Shown here: one piece after another, positions 42,553-52,655 of the stretch | How positions within the stretch are numbered: the first letter of the stretch is position 1 | How the letters are laid out: every line of letters begins with the position of its first letter | Assembly (NCBI RefSeq): GCF_005221325.1 | Contig: NZ_CP039888.1 | Location: forward strand, 1,984,001-2,048,000 | Reading direction: 5' to 3' | Source of the DNA: Agrobacterium tumefaciens | GTDB lineage: Bacteria > Pseudomonadota > Alphaproteobacteria > Rhizobiales > Rhizobiaceae | DNA length: 64,000 nt | Notes under the pieces: model-generated | The model's database searches: none | What the model saw: only the letters and a program-made list of their open reading frames with translations | What the model was told of the DNA's origin: nothing | Made by a program: the position numbers and the translations under genes

Positions 42553-44832
42553 ATGTCCATCTCACGCACGCAATCCGCGCTGCTTCTGTGCACCGCCATG
42601 TCTCTTCTGCCCCTGACCGGCCATGCGCAGGCGCAGGATGCCGCTTCGCAGGAAAACGGCACGACCGCGCTCGAAAAAATCGTGGTGAAAGGCAAGCGCG
42701 TCAAAAACGCCAATGCCGCCGCCGACACGCCGCTGGCAAGCCAGACGACCGCGGAAGATATACGCAAAAAGGAAATCAATAACGCCCGCGATCTGGGCAA
42801 CACCACCGAGCCCGGTGTCGATTTCATCGAAGCCAAGCCCGGCAAGCCGGGCGGTCTGTTCATTCGCGGTCTGGGCGGCGCGCGCGTCACGACGCTGATC
42901 GATAATATCCCCGTTCCTTTCTTCGAGAATTATGCGCGTAGCACGGTAGCTACGACCGGCATGAGCGACGCCAATAACAGCTATGACTTTTCCTCTCTGT
43001 CGACTGTCGATGTCGTGCGTGGCGCAGATTCCAGCCGGATCGGACCCGGAGCGCTAGGCGGCGCCTTGGTACTGCGCACGCTGGAGCCGGAAGACCTCAT
43101 CGAAGAGGGCCGTGATTGGGGTGGCGTTGCAAAGACGACATATGACAGCGAAGACAGAAGTTTCGGCGGGTCTCTGGCTGTCGCCAAGAAAATCGAAAAT
43201 ACGTCCGTTCTGTTTCAGGGCGGCTACAAAAAAGGCCATGAGCGCGACAGTCAGGGAACTGCGGATATTCTCGGCATCAATCGCACGGAATCAAACCCCA
43301 GCGATTACGACCAGTACAATCTTTTGTTCAAGGTCCGCCACGATCTGGAAGGTGGCCATCGCATCGGCCTGACTGCCGAACGGTTCAATCTTGATAGCAC
43401 CACCGATCTGAAAACCGTTCAGGGCCTCATCCCGAACCCGCCCGCACCTGCCTCGAACTTCACACCCGGCAATTACTGGGGCTACGACGATACGCGGCGT
43501 GAACGTATATCTCTCGACTACAGCTATGAATCTCCTTCCACGGATGGGCTGATCGATTCCGCAAATCTCGCCCTGTATTGGCAAAGATTGCAAAAGGACG
43601 CAGGTTCCTACGGAACGCGCGGCATACCGCCGGCCGCCCTGTCGGCATATTCCCGTGACAATGAGGTAGAAGAAAGCTCTTTCGGCATTGTCGGCGACAT
43701 GCTTTCAGAATTCAGCGCGGGCGATTTGAACCACGCGATCCGCTTTGGCGGATATTTCCAGTACTCTGAAACGCAGCAGTTCCTTCGCGTCGTACCCGCC
43801 ACCACGGTCGTATCGCAATCGGATATGCCGGATGTCGATGCCAAGCGCCTGGGTCTTTACCTCGACGATCGCATTGCCTTTGCCGATAGCGGCTTTGCTT
43901 TGACACCCGGCGTCCGGCTCGACTGGTACGACTACACCCCGAAGAATTCCGACGCCTTCAGAAACAATACCGGTTTCTCGGTCTTCGGCTTGCCGGACGG
44001 ACAGGACGGCATACGCTTGTCGCCAAAGCTTCTGGCGACCTATCAGCTTACCCCGGAAGTCGAGCTCTTCGGGCAATGGTCCATGGCGTTCCGCCCACCG
44101 ACGGTCAACGAACTCTATATAGATTTTCGCAATGGCAGCAGCTACGCGAATATCGGCAACCCCAACCTGAAGCCAGAAACGGCGCAGGGCTTTGAAATCG
44201 GCGCGAATTATACGAGCAACGATCTGAACGGGAAGCTCTCGCTATTCCATAATCGCTACTCCAATTTCATCGATGTTTTCCGGACGACCGGCAACATCGC
44301 CGCCGGGGAGCCGGCCATGTTGTTCACCTGGCGCAACCGCGACAAGGTCGAAATCTCAGGTGTTGAAGTCAGCGCACGCAAGGACTTCGCAAACGGGATA
44401 TTCCTGCATGGTTCTCTTGCTTATGCTTATGGCAAGGATTCTGACACCGGTGAATTCATCCGCACGGTTGCGCCGCTGAAATCGGTCCTCGGCGTTGGCT
44501 ACGAACAGGAGCAATGGGGCCTGGATTTCTCCACCATTCTTTCTTCAGGCATGCGCAAAGACGGCACGGCGACGACGATTACCGGCACATCCTACGAGAC
44601 CTTCGATGCGCCCGGTTACGGCATCTTCAACCTTACCGGCTGGTGGGAGCCGGAACAGACAAAGGGTCTGCGCATTCAAGCGGGTATCTACAACATCTTC
44701 GATAAAACCTACTGGAATGCAGTCGGCGTGCGCGATGTCAGCACAAGCAGCACATCGACCACAAACCAGCCCGTCGCCTTCTATTCCGAACCGGGTCGTA
44801 CCTTCAAAATCTCCCTGACCCAGAAATTCTAA
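42553..44832 (+). CDS. TonB-dependent heme/hemoglobin receptor
   Basis: A 759-residue outer-membrane receptor with a signal peptide (cleavage near GHAQA), a TonB-box/plug domain (LEKIVVKGKRVK, GLFIRGLGGARVTTLIDNIP, VVRGADSSRIGPGALGG) and a 22-strand-type barrel ending in the aromatic outer-membrane signature KISLTQKF. The plug pattern places it with hemoglobin/transferrin-type receptors like rhizobial ShmR/HmuR. Two iron-box sequences upstream support iron-repressed expression. No hmuTUV genes are adjacent. Confidence 0.9.
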   Translation: MSISRTQSALLLCTAMSLLPLTGHAQAQDAASQENGTTALEKIVVKGKRVKNANAAADTPLASQTTAEDIRKKEINNARDLGNTTEPGVDFIEAKPGKPGGLFIRGLGGARVTTLIDNIPVPFFENYARSTVATTGMSDANNSYDFSSLSTVDVVRGADSSRIGPGALGGALVLRTLEPEDLIEEGRDWGGVAKTTYDSEDRSFGGSLAVAKKIENTSVLFQGGYKKGHERDSQGTADILGINRTESNPSDYDQYNLLFKVRHDLEGGHRIGLTAERFNLDSTTDLKTVQGLIPNPPAPASNFTPGNYWGYDDTRRERISLDYSYESPSTDGLIDSANLALYWQRLQKDAGSYGTRGIPPAALSAYSRDNEVEESSFGIVGDMLSEFSAGDLNHAIRFGGYFQYSETQQFLRVVPATTVVSQSDMPDVDAKRLGLYLDDRIAFADSGFALTPGVRLDWYDYTPKNSDAFRNNTGFSVFGLPDGQDGIRLSPKLLATYQLTPEVELFGQWSMAFRPPTVNELYIDFRNGSSYANIGNPNLKPETAQGFEIGANYTSNDLNGKLSLFHNRYSNFIDVFRTTGNIAAGEPAMLFTWRNRDKVEISGVEVSARKDFANGIFLHGSLAYAYGKDSDTGEFIRTVAPLKSVLGVGYEQEQWGLDFSTILSSGMRKDGTATTITGTSYETFDAPGYGIFNLTGWWEPEQTKGLRIQAGIYNIFDKTYWNAVGVRDVSTSSTSTTNQPVAFYSEPGRTFKISLTQKF

Positions 44833-44859
44833 AACGGGACGGGATCATCATCTCCAGTC

Positions 44860-44886
44860 GGGGCGGCCTTCGGGTCGCCCCTTTTT
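44860..44886 (+). terminator. Intrinsic terminator of the heme receptor gene
   Basis: A 9-base stem (GGGGCGGCC with GGGTCGCCCC side, one G-U pair) closed by a stable UUCG tetraloop and followed by TTTTT. Confidence 0.9.
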
Positions 44887-44887
44887 G

Positions 44888-45793
44888 TCAGCGGCAATAG
44901 AGATAGCCACCTTTCCGTTCCAGCACGTCGAGATGCAGGTGATCCTGATGGGTGGCGTCGCTGCCGGGCGAGAGAACCGTGCGGAAGAACAGACAGGCGG
45001 CGGCGGTGATGGTGCGCTGGAAGGCGCCTTCCCGCGTCCCGTCCTCACCGCGCGGCTTCATCACCAGCGGCTCGCCCTTGTCGAAGGAGATTGTGGAAAT
45101 ATCGACGGCATTGCCCTTGGCATGTTCGGAAATCTTGCCGTTCTCCGCGCTGTTGCGGTTGCGGCAGATATAGGTCGAGGCATTGGCGATGGCCGTCACC
45201 TTTTTCTCCGGCATGGCAAGCGCCGCCGCTGGCAGCATCATATCCTTGGTCCAGCGGGAAAGGGCAAGCGCAGTTTCACAGCGCATGGTGCCTGATGGTT
45301 CGAGCTTGATGCCGGGCAGAACCACGGAAAGCTCGATGGGCGCTTCAATACCACAGCCCTGCTCCTCATCGCGAACGGGTTCAAGCTCCCTAAACTCCGC
45401 GCCGATCTCCTTCAATGCGCCAAGGCAGGCCTGAAGTGCTGCCGGGTCTTCCGGCTTTACCGGCTCTCGTGGCGTCTCGGGTTTTGCCGCCTCGTCAGCC
45501 GGTTTCTGCCGTTCCCCGCCGTCCTTGCCCTCACCTTCCTTTTTAGGATCATCAGAACCTTTATCGGCGGGTGGCTTTTCAGTATCCGGTTTCTGCTCTT
45601 CCGGCGTCTCTGGTTTCGGGGCTGGTTTCGGCGCTTCCGCCGGACTTTGCAGCTTTTCCTCCCCTGGCTTTTCCGAAGGGGTGGAGGATTGCCCCTCACC
45701 CGGCTTGGGTTGTGGCACCGGCACCTGCGCCGGGGGTTCGGAAGCGGAAATCAATGCGAGGCTGGCTACCAGAAGACACAGGCGATGAAGCAT
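44888..45793 (-). CDS. Extensin-like C-terminal domain protein, secreted, Pro/Glu/Lys-rich linker
   Basis: A 301-residue protein: a signal-like hydrophobic N terminus (LCLLVASLALISAS), about 110 residues of Pro/Glu/Lys/Ala low-complexity linker, and an extensin-like C-terminal domain (DUF, D-Ala-D-Ala peptidase-like) with GCGIEAPIELSV, CETALALSRW, SEHAKGNAVDI and HQDHLHLDV. The His/Asp pattern suggests a zinc peptidoglycan-peptidase fold. An in-frame ATG at 45856 is an alternative start. It is divergent from the trp leader. Confidence 0.82.
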   Translation of the reverse strand: MLHRLCLLVASLALISASEPPAQVPVPQPKPGEGQSSTPSEKPGEEKLQSPAEAPKPAPKPETPEEQKPDTEKPPADKGSDDPKKEGEGKDGGERQKPADEAAKPETPREPVKPEDPAALQACLGALKEIGAEFRELEPVRDEEQGCGIEAPIELSVVLPGIKLEPSGTMRCETALALSRWTKDMMLPAAALAMPEKKVTAIANASTYICRNRNSAENGKISEHAKGNAVDISTISFDKGEPLVMKPRGEDGTREGAFQRTITAAACLFFRTVLSPGSDATHQDHLHLDVLERKGGYLYCR

Positions 45794-45873
45794 TTTACGG
45801 GGCACTCCTGACCGTTTCGGCAGAAGTGCAACGCGGCGGCGGCGGGTAAGGTTCATTCCGCTTCTAAATCCCC

Positions 45874-45902
45874 TTGCCAAGGCGGATCGTGCACGCTAAC
45901 AA
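45874..45902 (+). promoter_or_regulatory. Promoter of the trp leader and trpE(G)
   Basis: TTGCCA (45874-45879), 17-base spacer, TAACAA (45897-45902). The leader ATG begins 7 bases after the -10, so transcription probably starts at the A of the ATG. Confidence 0.75.
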
Positions 45903-45909
45903 TTTTCCT

Positions 45910-45969
45910 ATGAATATCGTGTCTAAGAACATTGCTAACTGGTGGTGGAGCAGCTTTTTGCGGCCTTGA
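45910..45969 (+). CDS. trpL: trp operon leader peptide
   Basis: A 19-codon frame, MNIVSKNIANWWWSSFLRP, with three consecutive Trp codons. It is directly followed by an attenuator and then trpE(G). In Sinorhizobium the equivalent leader is leaderless and has the same WWW; when Trp is plentiful, attenuation releases a small RNA (rnTrpL) and the peptide has functions of its own. The promoter spacing here agrees with a leaderless start. Confidence 0.92.
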   Translation: MNIVSKNIANWWWSSFLRP

Positions 45970-45994
45970 CCAGTCATGTCTTCAGACAAAGTCC

Positions 45995-46024
45995 AAGCCG
46001 CCCGAATTTTCAGGCGGCTTTTTT
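45995..46024 (+). terminator. trp attenuator terminator
   Basis: AAGCCGCC (45995-46002) pairs with GGCGGCTT (46013-46020) and is followed by a T6 run (46019-46024), 50 bases before trpE(G). Termination here would release an RNA of about 115 nt from 45910, the size expected for an rnTrpL homologue. Confidence 0.9.
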
Positions 46025-46074
46025 GTTATTATGCCGCCTGTCATCGGGCCTGAACAACAGGAAGTACGAAAGAA

Positions 46075-48264
46075 ATGGTAACGATCATTCAGGATGACGG
46101 AGCGGAAACCTACGAGACGAAAGGCGGCATCAAGGTCAGCCGAAAGCGTCGGCCCGCCGATTACGCCAGCGCCATCGATAATTACATCGAAAAGCTCGAT
46201 TCCCATCGCGGCGCGGTTTTTTCGTCCAACTATGAATATCCGGGCCGTTACACCCGCTGGGATACGGCCATCGTCGATCCGCCGCTCGGCATTTCCTGTT
46301 TTGGCCGCAAGATGTGGATCGAAGCCTATAATGGCCGTGGCGAAGTGCTGCTCGATTTCATCACCGAAAAGCTGAAGGCGACGCCTGATCTCACCCTCGG
46401 CGCCTCCTCGACCCGCCGCCTTGATCTTACCGTCAACGAACCGGACCGCGTCTTCACCGAAGAAGAACGCTCGAAAATCCCGACGGTCTTCACCGCTCTC
46501 AGAGCCATCGTCGATCTCTTTTATTCGAGCGCGGATTCGGCCATCGGCCTGTTCGGCGCCTTCGGTTACGATCTCGCTTTCCAGTTCGACGCCATCAAGC
46601 TCTCGCTTGCGCGCCCGGAAGACCAGCGCGACATGGTGCTGTTCCTGCCCGATGAAATCCTCGTCGTGGACCACTATTCCGCCAAGGCCTGGATCGACCG
46701 TTACGACTTCGAAAAGGGTAGCGTGACGACGGACGGAAAGACCTCGGACACCACGCCCGAACCGTTCCAGACCACCGATACGATCCCGCCCAAGGGCGAC
46801 CACCGCCCCGGCGAATATTCCGAACTTGTCGTGAAGGCCAAGGAAAGCTTCCGCCGCGGCGACCTGTTCGAAGTCGTTCCCGGCCAGAAATTCATGGAAC
46901 GCTGCGAAAGCAATCCCTCGGCAATTTCACGCCGCCTGAAGGCGATCAACCCGTCGCCCTATTCCTTCTTCATCAATCTCGGCCATCAGGAATATCTGGT
47001 CGGCGCCTCGCCGGAAATGTTCGTGCGCGTCTCCGGCCGCCGCATCGAGACCTGCCCGATCTCAGGCACCATCAAGCGCGGTGACGATCCGATTGCCGAC
47101 AGCGAGCAGATCCTGAAACTGCTCAATTCGAAAAAGGACGAATCCGAACTCACCATGTGTTCGGATGTGGACCGCAACGACAAGAGCCGCGTCTGCGAAC
47201 CCGGCTCCGTGAAGGTCATTGGCCGCCGCCAGATCGAGATGTATTCGCGCCTCATCCACACGGTCGATCACATTGAGGGTCGCCTGCGCGACGACATGGA
47301 TGCCTTTGACGGTTTCCTCAGCCACGCGTGGGCCGTCACCGTCACCGGCGCGCCGAAGCTGTGGGCCATGCGTTTCATCGAAGGCCATGAAAAGAGCCCG
47401 CGCGCCTGGTATGGCGGCGCGATCGGCATGGTCGGCTTTAATGGCGACATGAATACCGGCCTGACGCTGCGCACCATCCGCATCAAGGACGGCATCGCCG
47501 AAGTGCGCGCCGGCGCGACCCTGCTCAACGATTCCAATCCGCAGGAAGAAGAAGCAGAAACCGAACTGAAGGCTTCCGCCATGATCGCTGCCATTCGTGA
47601 TGCCAAGGGCACCAACACCGCCGCCACCAAGCGCGATGCCGCCAAGGTGGGCACCGGCGTGAAAATCCTGCTCGTCGATCACGAGGACAGCTTCGTGCAC
47701 ACGCTGGCGAATTATTTTCGCCAGACGGGCGCCACGGTCTCGACCGTCAGAACGCCTGTCGCGGCAGAGGTGTTTGATCGCTTCCAGCCGGACCTCGTCG
47801 TGCTTTCTCCCGGTCCGGGCAACCCGACCGATTTTGATTGCAAGGCGACGATCAAGGCTGCCCGCGCCCGCGATCTGCCGATCTTCGGTGTCTGCCTTGG
47901 CCTTCAGGCACTGGCGGAAGCCTATGGTGGCGAGCTGCGCCAGCTTGCGGTGCCGATGCACGGCAAGCCTTCGCGCATCCGCGTGCTGGAACCCGGCCTC
48001 GTCTTCTCCGGTCTCGGCAAGGAAGTGACAGTCGGTCGCTACCACTCGATCTTCGCCGATCCCACCACCCTGCCGCGTGATTTTATCATCACCGCGGAAA
48101 GCGAGGATGGCACGATCATGGGTATCGAACACGCCAAGGAGCCGGTGGCCGCCGTTCAGTTTCACCCGGAATCGATCATGACGCTTGGCCAGGATGCCGG
48201 CATGCGGATGATCGAGAATGTCGTGGTGCATCTGACCCGCAAGGCGAAGACGAAAGCCGCGTGA
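46075..48264 (+). CDS. trpE(G): Fused anthranilate synthase, components I and II
   Basis: Makes anthranilate from chorismate and glutamine, the first step of tryptophan synthesis. The 729-residue product joins a TrpE domain (about 1-510; includes [39 protein letters not shown]) to a class I glutamine amidotransferase (about 525-729; Cys607 in GVCLGLQA, His/Glu in VQFHPESIM). The fusion is typical of rhizobia. It is controlled by a Trp leader and attenuator. The stop overlaps the following GNAT start. Confidence 0.97.
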   Translation: MVTIIQDDGAETYETKGGIKVSRKRRPADYASAIDNYIEKLDSHRGAVFSSNYEYPGRYTRWDTAIVDPPLGISCFGRKMWIEAYNGRGEVLLDFITEKLKATPDLTLGASSTRRLDLTVNEPDRVFTEEERSKIPTVFTALRAIVDLFYSSADSAIGLFGAFGYDLAFQFDAIKLSLARPEDQRDMVLFLPDEILVVDHYSAKAWIDRYDFEKGSVTTDGKTSDTTPEPFQTTDTIPPKGDHRPGEYSELVVKAKESFRRGDLFEVVPGQKFMERCESNPSAISRRLKAINPSPYSFFINLGHQEYLVGASPEMFVRVSGRRIETCPISGTIKRGDDPIADSEQILKLLNSKKDESELTMCSDVDRNDKSRVCEPGSVKVIGRRQIEMYSRLIHTVDHIEGRLRDDMDAFDGFLSHAWAVTVTGAPKLWAMRFIEGHEKSPRAWYGGAIGMVGFNGDMNTGLTLRTIRIKDGIAEVRAGATLLNDSNPQEEEAETELKASAMIAAIRDAKGTNTAATKRDAAKVGTGVKILLVDHEDSFVHTLANYFRQTGATVSTVRTPVAAEVFDRFQPDLVVLSPGPGNPTDFDCKATIKAARARDLPIFGVCLGLQALAEAYGGELRQLAVPMHGKPSRIRVLEPGLVFSGLGKEVTVGRYHSIFADPTTLPRDFIITAESEDGTIMGIEHAKEPVAAVQFHPESIMTLGQDAGMRMIENVVVHLTRKAKTKAA

Positions 48265-48773
48265 TGGCGCTCGACGACACCGTCTGCATCGAGCCTATCC
48301 GGGCGGAGCACGTTGAAAGCTTTCACCGTGCACTCGATACGGTGTCGCGTGAGCGGAAATATCTGAGCTTTCTGGAGGCGCCGCCGCTCGAAGCGGTGCG
48401 CGCCTTCGTTCTCGACATGATCGAAAACGACCATCCGCAATTTGTCGCGATTGCGGATGGCGAAGTGATCGGCTGGTGCGATATTCGCCGCGGGAGCAGA
48501 GCAACCCGCACCCATTGCGGCACGCTCGGCATGGGCCTCCTGCCGGCCTATCGCGACAAAGGACTGGGCGGACGGCTGATGTGGCGGACGCTCGATGCTG
48601 CCCGCGAATTCGGGCTGCATCGTATTGAACTGAGCGTACATGCCGACAACACCAGAGCCATTGCGCTTTATGAAAAGATCGGCTTCGTGCATGAGGGGCG
48701 GGCCCGCGATGCCGTTTCGATCGACGGGCGCTATATCGACAGCCTGAACATGGCGATCATCTTTAGCGACTAA
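48264..48773 (+). CDS. GNAT family N-acetyltransferase coupled to trpE(G)
   Basis: A 169-residue acetyltransferase: LGMGLLPAYRDKGLGGRLM (motif A), HRIELSVHADNTRAIALYEKIGF (motif B). The substrate is unknown; the length and motifs resemble RimI/phosphinothricin-type enzymes. Its ATG shares one base with the trpE(G) stop (TGATG), so translation is coupled and expression should follow tryptophan attenuation. Whether the substrate relates to tryptophan metabolism is open. Confidence 0.85.
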   Translation: MALDDTVCIEPIRAEHVESFHRALDTVSRERKYLSFLEAPPLEAVRAFVLDMIENDHPQFVAIADGEVIGWCDIRRGSRATRTHCGTLGMGLLPAYRDKGLGGRLMWRTLDAAREFGLHRIELSVHADNTRAIALYEKIGFVHEGRARDAVSIDGRYIDSLNMAIIFSD

Positions 48774-49717
48774 ACCCTTGGCAGCGAAGCCGAGATGCAC
48801 AGCGCAAATTTCTTCAGAAGCTGCATGTCGAAATGACCACCCCGCCGCAGCATCCAGGTCAGCGCATCATTCGCCGTCCATGGCTTCTTATAGGGCCTGA
48901 CCGAGGTGACGGCATCATAGACATCGCAGATTGCCGCAATACGCGCGTAGAGGCTGATCTGGTCGCCCGCACGACCGGTGGGATAACCGCCGCCATCCAT
49001 CCGCTCATGATGATTGAAGCAGACATCGAGCACCATGTCAGGCATCTCCCCGTCACGCGACAGAATATCCCGGCCGACTGCGGGGTGACGATTGATGACC
49101 TCCCGCTCTTCAGCCGAAAGCCCCTCTGTCTTGTTCAGAATGGATGAGGGTATTTCCACTTTGCCAATATCGTGGAGCAATCCGCTGACGCCGAGCAAAT
49201 TCACCGTTTCCTTGTTCAGCCCGAGATAATTGCCGAAGAGGATCATCAGGCCGCTGACGGAGACCGAATGCACGAAGGTCGTCTCATCCTTCGACTTCAG
49301 GCGGGTGACGCCGATAAAGACGGCCGGGTTGGCCTGAATGGCGTCGGAAATCTTTCCCCCCGCCGCCGTCATTCCCTCGAAGGAAACGCAACCGCCGCCT
49401 TCGGCAACTGAAAATGTCTCGGCGATCGCATCCGCGGCCGAACGCACCGCCTGCGTGACGGCTGTTACCATCAATGGGGACGAATCCGTCTGCAACACGC
49501 CGGCACTCCCCGAGTGTTGGCTGGCGCTGACATCGCTGCCCTTGGCGGTATTGATGACGATACTCTCGGCCCCGCTTTTTTTCAGCTGCTGCACAACCTC
49601 CTCGCGCTGCAAAAGAAAACGGTATTTCTGTGTAATCTTATGGTTCGAAAACGTCCCCTCGACCGCTTCGATAAACATGCCCACAGCCAATTGCTGGGTT
49701 GAAATTCGTTTCAACAT
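48770..49717 (-). CDS. HD-GYP domain cyclic-di-GMP phosphodiesterase
   Basis: A 315-residue protein: an N-terminal DUF3391-like region (ISTQQLAVGMFIEAVEG) and a C-terminal HD-GYP domain with LLHDIGKVEIPS, NRHPAVGRDIL and HHERMDGGGYP. The metal-binding HD pair and HH are present and the GYP motif is intact, so c-di-GMP (or cGAMP) hydrolysis is likely. It is a stand-alone enzyme with no receiver domain. It is convergent with the GNAT gene; the 3' ends overlap by 4 bases. Confidence 0.9.
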   Translation of the reverse strand: MLKRISTQQLAVGMFIEAVEGTFSNHKITQKYRFLLQREEVVQQLKKSGAESIVINTAKGSDVSASQHSGSAGVLQTDSSPLMVTAVTQAVRSAADAIAETFSVAEGGGCVSFEGMTAAGGKISDAIQANPAVFIGVTRLKSKDETTFVHSVSVSGLMILFGNYLGLNKETVNLLGVSGLLHDIGKVEIPSSILNKTEGLSAEEREVINRHPAVGRDILSRDGEMPDMVLDVCFNHHERMDGGGYPTGRAGDQISLYARIAAICDVYDAVTSVRPYKKPWTANDALTWMLRRGGHFDMQLLKKFALCISASLPRV

Positions 49718-49960
49718 CAGACTCTTTTATTTTCCTTCCCGGGAATGTTACGGTCGAACCGAAATTCGTAAGAACCCGGCCAGACCGCCCTCCCTCGAAG
49801 CATAAAGCTTTCGCCCTCCCGGCGTTGCTCCATGATGCGACACTATAAATAAGATAACACGAATATGAAAATTTTTTACTATCGCTATATTTAAAAACCA
49901 CAAAAACACGAAGGAAGAGGCGGAAAACAGCCTCAGAATGTAAATGAAAGAAAATATCGC

Positions 49961-51688
49961 ATGCAAACAATACCAGGAGTCGAACAAAAGCCCATGAGTT
50001 CCCAGTTAGAATCACGCATCGATCAGGGTACTGGCCGGGAACCGGCAGATCTGGTTCTCAAGGGAGGGCGTTTTTTCGACCTTGTCACCGGAGAACTTGT
50101 CGCCTCGGACATTGCTATTTGCGGAGATACTGTCGTTGGCACATGTGGAGACTATAAAGGTCTTCGCGAAATAGACATTTCCGGAAAAATCGTCGTTCCG
50201 GGTTTCATCGATACGCACCTCCATATCGAATCCTCGCTCGTCACGCCGCATGAATTCGACCGCTGCGTTCTGCCCTATGGCGTCACCACCGCCATCTGTG
50301 ATCCGCATGAGATTGCCAATGTGCTGGGCACGGAAGGGCTTCAGTTCTTCCTCGACAGCGCCATGGAAACCATCATGGACATCCGCGTGCAGCTGTCCTC
50401 CTGCGTGCCCGCCACCCATCTGGAAACGTCGGGCGCCGATCTGCCGATCGAAAAGCTGCTGCCATTCCGAAATCACCCGAAGGTCATCGGGCTTGCCGAA
50501 TTCATGAATTTCCCCGGTGTCATCCACAAGGACCCGGTGTGCATGGCCAAGCTTGAGGCGTTTCAGGGCCAGCATATCGATGGCCACGCACCGCTTTTGT
50601 CGGGAACGGCGCTGAACGGTTATCTCGCCGCCGGCATCCGCACGGAGCACGAATGCACAAGCGCCCCGGAGGCGCTGGAGAAAATCCGCAAGGGCATGCA
50701 TATTCTGGTGCGCGAAGGCTCTGTCTCGAAGGACCTGCACGCCCTGATGCCTATCATCACCGAGCGCCTTTCGCCCTATCTGGCGCTCTGCACGGATGAT
50801 CGCAACCCGCTCGATATCGCCGAACAGGGCCATCTCGACTATATGATCCGCACCGCGATCGCCAGCGGCGTGGAACCGCTTGCCATCTATCGCGCCGCCT
50901 CGATTTCCGCTGCGAAAGCCTTTGGCCTGCGTGATCGCGGTCTTGTCGCACCCGGCTGGCGCGCCGATCTCGTGGTCATCGACACCCTGCAAAACTGCAA
51001 GGCCAGCATGGTGTTTTCCGGCGGCCGCATCGTCGATGACGCGCTGTTTGCCACCCGCAAGCCGGTCGCGCCCGTCGGCCTAGACAGCGTCAAGGCAAGG
51101 CCGGTGCTCGCCTCCCATTTCGGCGTGCCGGTCACGGAAGGCGAAAGCCCTGTCATGGGCGTGCTTCCCGGCAAGATCATCACCGAACATCGCCGTTACA
51201 AGCTGCCGACGGACGGCAATCAGACGACCGTCGATCTCGGAAACGACATCATCAAGGTTGCCGTCATCGAACGCCATGGCAAGAACGGCAATCATGCCAA
51301 CGGCTTCGTGCAGGGCTTCGGGCTGAAGAAGGGCGCCATCGCCTCCACCGTGGGCCATGACAGCCACAATATCTGCGTCGTCGGCGTCAACGAAGACGAC
51401 ATGGCGCTCGCCGCCAACCGGCTGGGTGACATCAAGGGCGGTTTCGTGGTGGTTGAAGACGGCAAGGTGACGGGCGAAATCGCGCTCCCCGTCGCCGGAC
51501 TGATGAGCCTCGAACCTTACGAGACCGTACGCGATACGCTCCACACCCTGCGCAAGGCCGCCTACGCGCTAGGCACGACGCTGGAAGAGCCCTTCCTGCA
51601 GGTGGCCTTCCTGCCGCTGCCCGTCATTCCGCATTTGAAGATTTCGGATATGGGCATGGTGGATGTAGATCGGTTTGCGCTGATCTGA
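49961..51688 (+). CDS. ade: Adenine deaminase
   Basis: Deaminates adenine to hypoxanthine for purine salvage. The 575-residue amidohydrolase has the metal-binding HLHIESS motif in [18 protein letters not shown] (about residues 82-100), HEIANVLG, the [14 protein letters not shown] block and [10 protein letters not shown], plus a C-terminal half specific to Ade ([20 protein letters not shown]). Starts at 49961 and 49994 are both possible; neither has a well-spaced ribosome binding site. The 240 bases upstream are AT-rich and without a gene. Confidence 0.93.
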   Translation: MQTIPGVEQKPMSSQLESRIDQGTGREPADLVLKGGRFFDLVTGELVASDIAICGDTVVGTCGDYKGLREIDISGKIVVPGFIDTHLHIESSLVTPHEFDRCVLPYGVTTAICDPHEIANVLGTEGLQFFLDSAMETIMDIRVQLSSCVPATHLETSGADLPIEKLLPFRNHPKVIGLAEFMNFPGVIHKDPVCMAKLEAFQGQHIDGHAPLLSGTALNGYLAAGIRTEHECTSAPEALEKIRKGMHILVREGSVSKDLHALMPIITERLSPYLALCTDDRNPLDIAEQGHLDYMIRTAIASGVEPLAIYRAASISAAKAFGLRDRGLVAPGWRADLVVIDTLQNCKASMVFSGGRIVDDALFATRKPVAPVGLDSVKARPVLASHFGVPVTEGESPVMGVLPGKIITEHRRYKLPTDGNQTTVDLGNDIIKVAVIERHGKNGNHANGFVQGFGLKKGAIASTVGHDSHNICVVGVNEDDMALAANRLGDIKGGFVVVEDGKVTGEIALPVAGLMSLEPYETVRDTLHTLRKAAYALGTTLEEPFLQVAFLPLPVIPHLKISDMGMVDVDRFALI

Positions 51689-51714
51689 TGATATCTTATA
51701 GATCAGAAACGGTG

Positions 51715-51736
51715 AAACGCGGTGTAACCGCGTTTT
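51715..51736 (+). terminator. Terminator-like hairpin after adenine deaminase
   Basis: AAACGCGG (51715-51722) pairs with CCGCGTTT (51728-51735) around TGTAA, with one more T following. Confidence 0.65.
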
Positions 51737-51877
51737 GAGATGAAGAAATATCCATATATTCCAAATACAAAAAACACTAAAACAAGAAGAGAGTTTCAGG
51801 CAAGTTCAATACCGCATTAAAAACCGTGATTTGTTTGAATAACAAATGAAATTACTCGAACTTTACACGGGGCATCC

Positions 51878-52543
51878 ATGAAAATTCCCGGAAGCAATTA
51901 TTTCACCTATACGACATCGACCAGAAACGTGACATCTCCAAGCGGGGGTGTTGCAGCGACCAAGCCCGCCTATGCCGGACTGGCCGATTATAACAGTCGC
52001 GACAATATCATTTTTCAAAACTTACTGAAAAATCCCACCGTTCAGGACAACGTCGTTCTGAATGAAGATGGAACCTATTCCTTTATTATTCCCGGCGCGA
52101 GGGCGCTCAGCGAAGAGGAAGATGTCATACGCGCGCTGATAGAGGAGCAGAACGGCGATTTCTTTCAGTCGGGAGACCAGCAACCCTATTCCATGGCTGA
52201 ACTTACAATGTTCAGACAGATGACCGGCTACAATCTCCTGCAAGCGGGGGGCGGATACAGTATTGTAGACGACTTTGGACGCAGCGTCCCCCAAGACGAC
52301 CGTCAGATGGTGGCAGCCGCATGGGAGACGTTCGACATCGCGAAAGGCATTCAGGAGCTGGAGGCGCCAAATAGCGAGATCACCATTGATGGCCTGAAAG
52401 CCGTCGGCGCAATGCTTCGGGATCGTCTGGGGGCGAATACCGAACTTTACCAACACCTCATCGATATGCTGACGGAGATGGGGCAGACGACTGACAGTGC
52501 AAATGCAAATACCGCAGCGCTTTCAAAAGACAACCAAATATGA
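51878..52543 (+). CDS. Hypothetical protein, 221 aa
   Basis: A soluble protein beginning MKIPGSNYFTYTTSTRN, with no signal peptide or membrane segment, low Cys, and an acidic, Gln/Asn-containing composition. The segment SEEEDVIRALIEEQNGDFF and the helical C terminus (TIDGLKAVGAMLRDRLGANTELYQHLIDML) are the best-structured parts. I do not recognise the family. Its base composition is a little more AT-rich than most neighbours, and the flanks are AT-rich, so recent acquisition is possible. Confidence 0.65.
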   Translation: MKIPGSNYFTYTTSTRNVTSPSGGVAATKPAYAGLADYNSRDNIIFQNLLKNPTVQDNVVLNEDGTYSFIIPGARALSEEEDVIRALIEEQNGDFFQSGDQQPYSMAELTMFRQMTGYNLLQAGGGYSIVDDFGRSVPQDDRQMVAAAWETFDIAKGIQELEAPNSEITIDGLKAVGAMLRDRLGANTELYQHLIDMLTEMGQTTDSANANTAALSKDNQI

Positions 52544-52553
52544 ATGCAAACAA

Positions 52554-52586
52554 GTCAACCTACCCTGCCGGGCAAGGTAGGTTGAC
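52554..52586. repeat. 11-bp stem hairpin between convergent genes
   Basis: GTCAACCTACC (52554-52564) pairs perfectly with GGTAGGTTGAC (52576-52586). It lacks a T run but lies where a bidirectional terminator is expected. Confidence 0.55.
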
Positions 52587-52655
52587 GAACGGCCGGTCCA
52601 GCGGACGCGAAATGTGCAAGACGCTCGATTTGCAAATCCGGAAGTATCGACCGCA

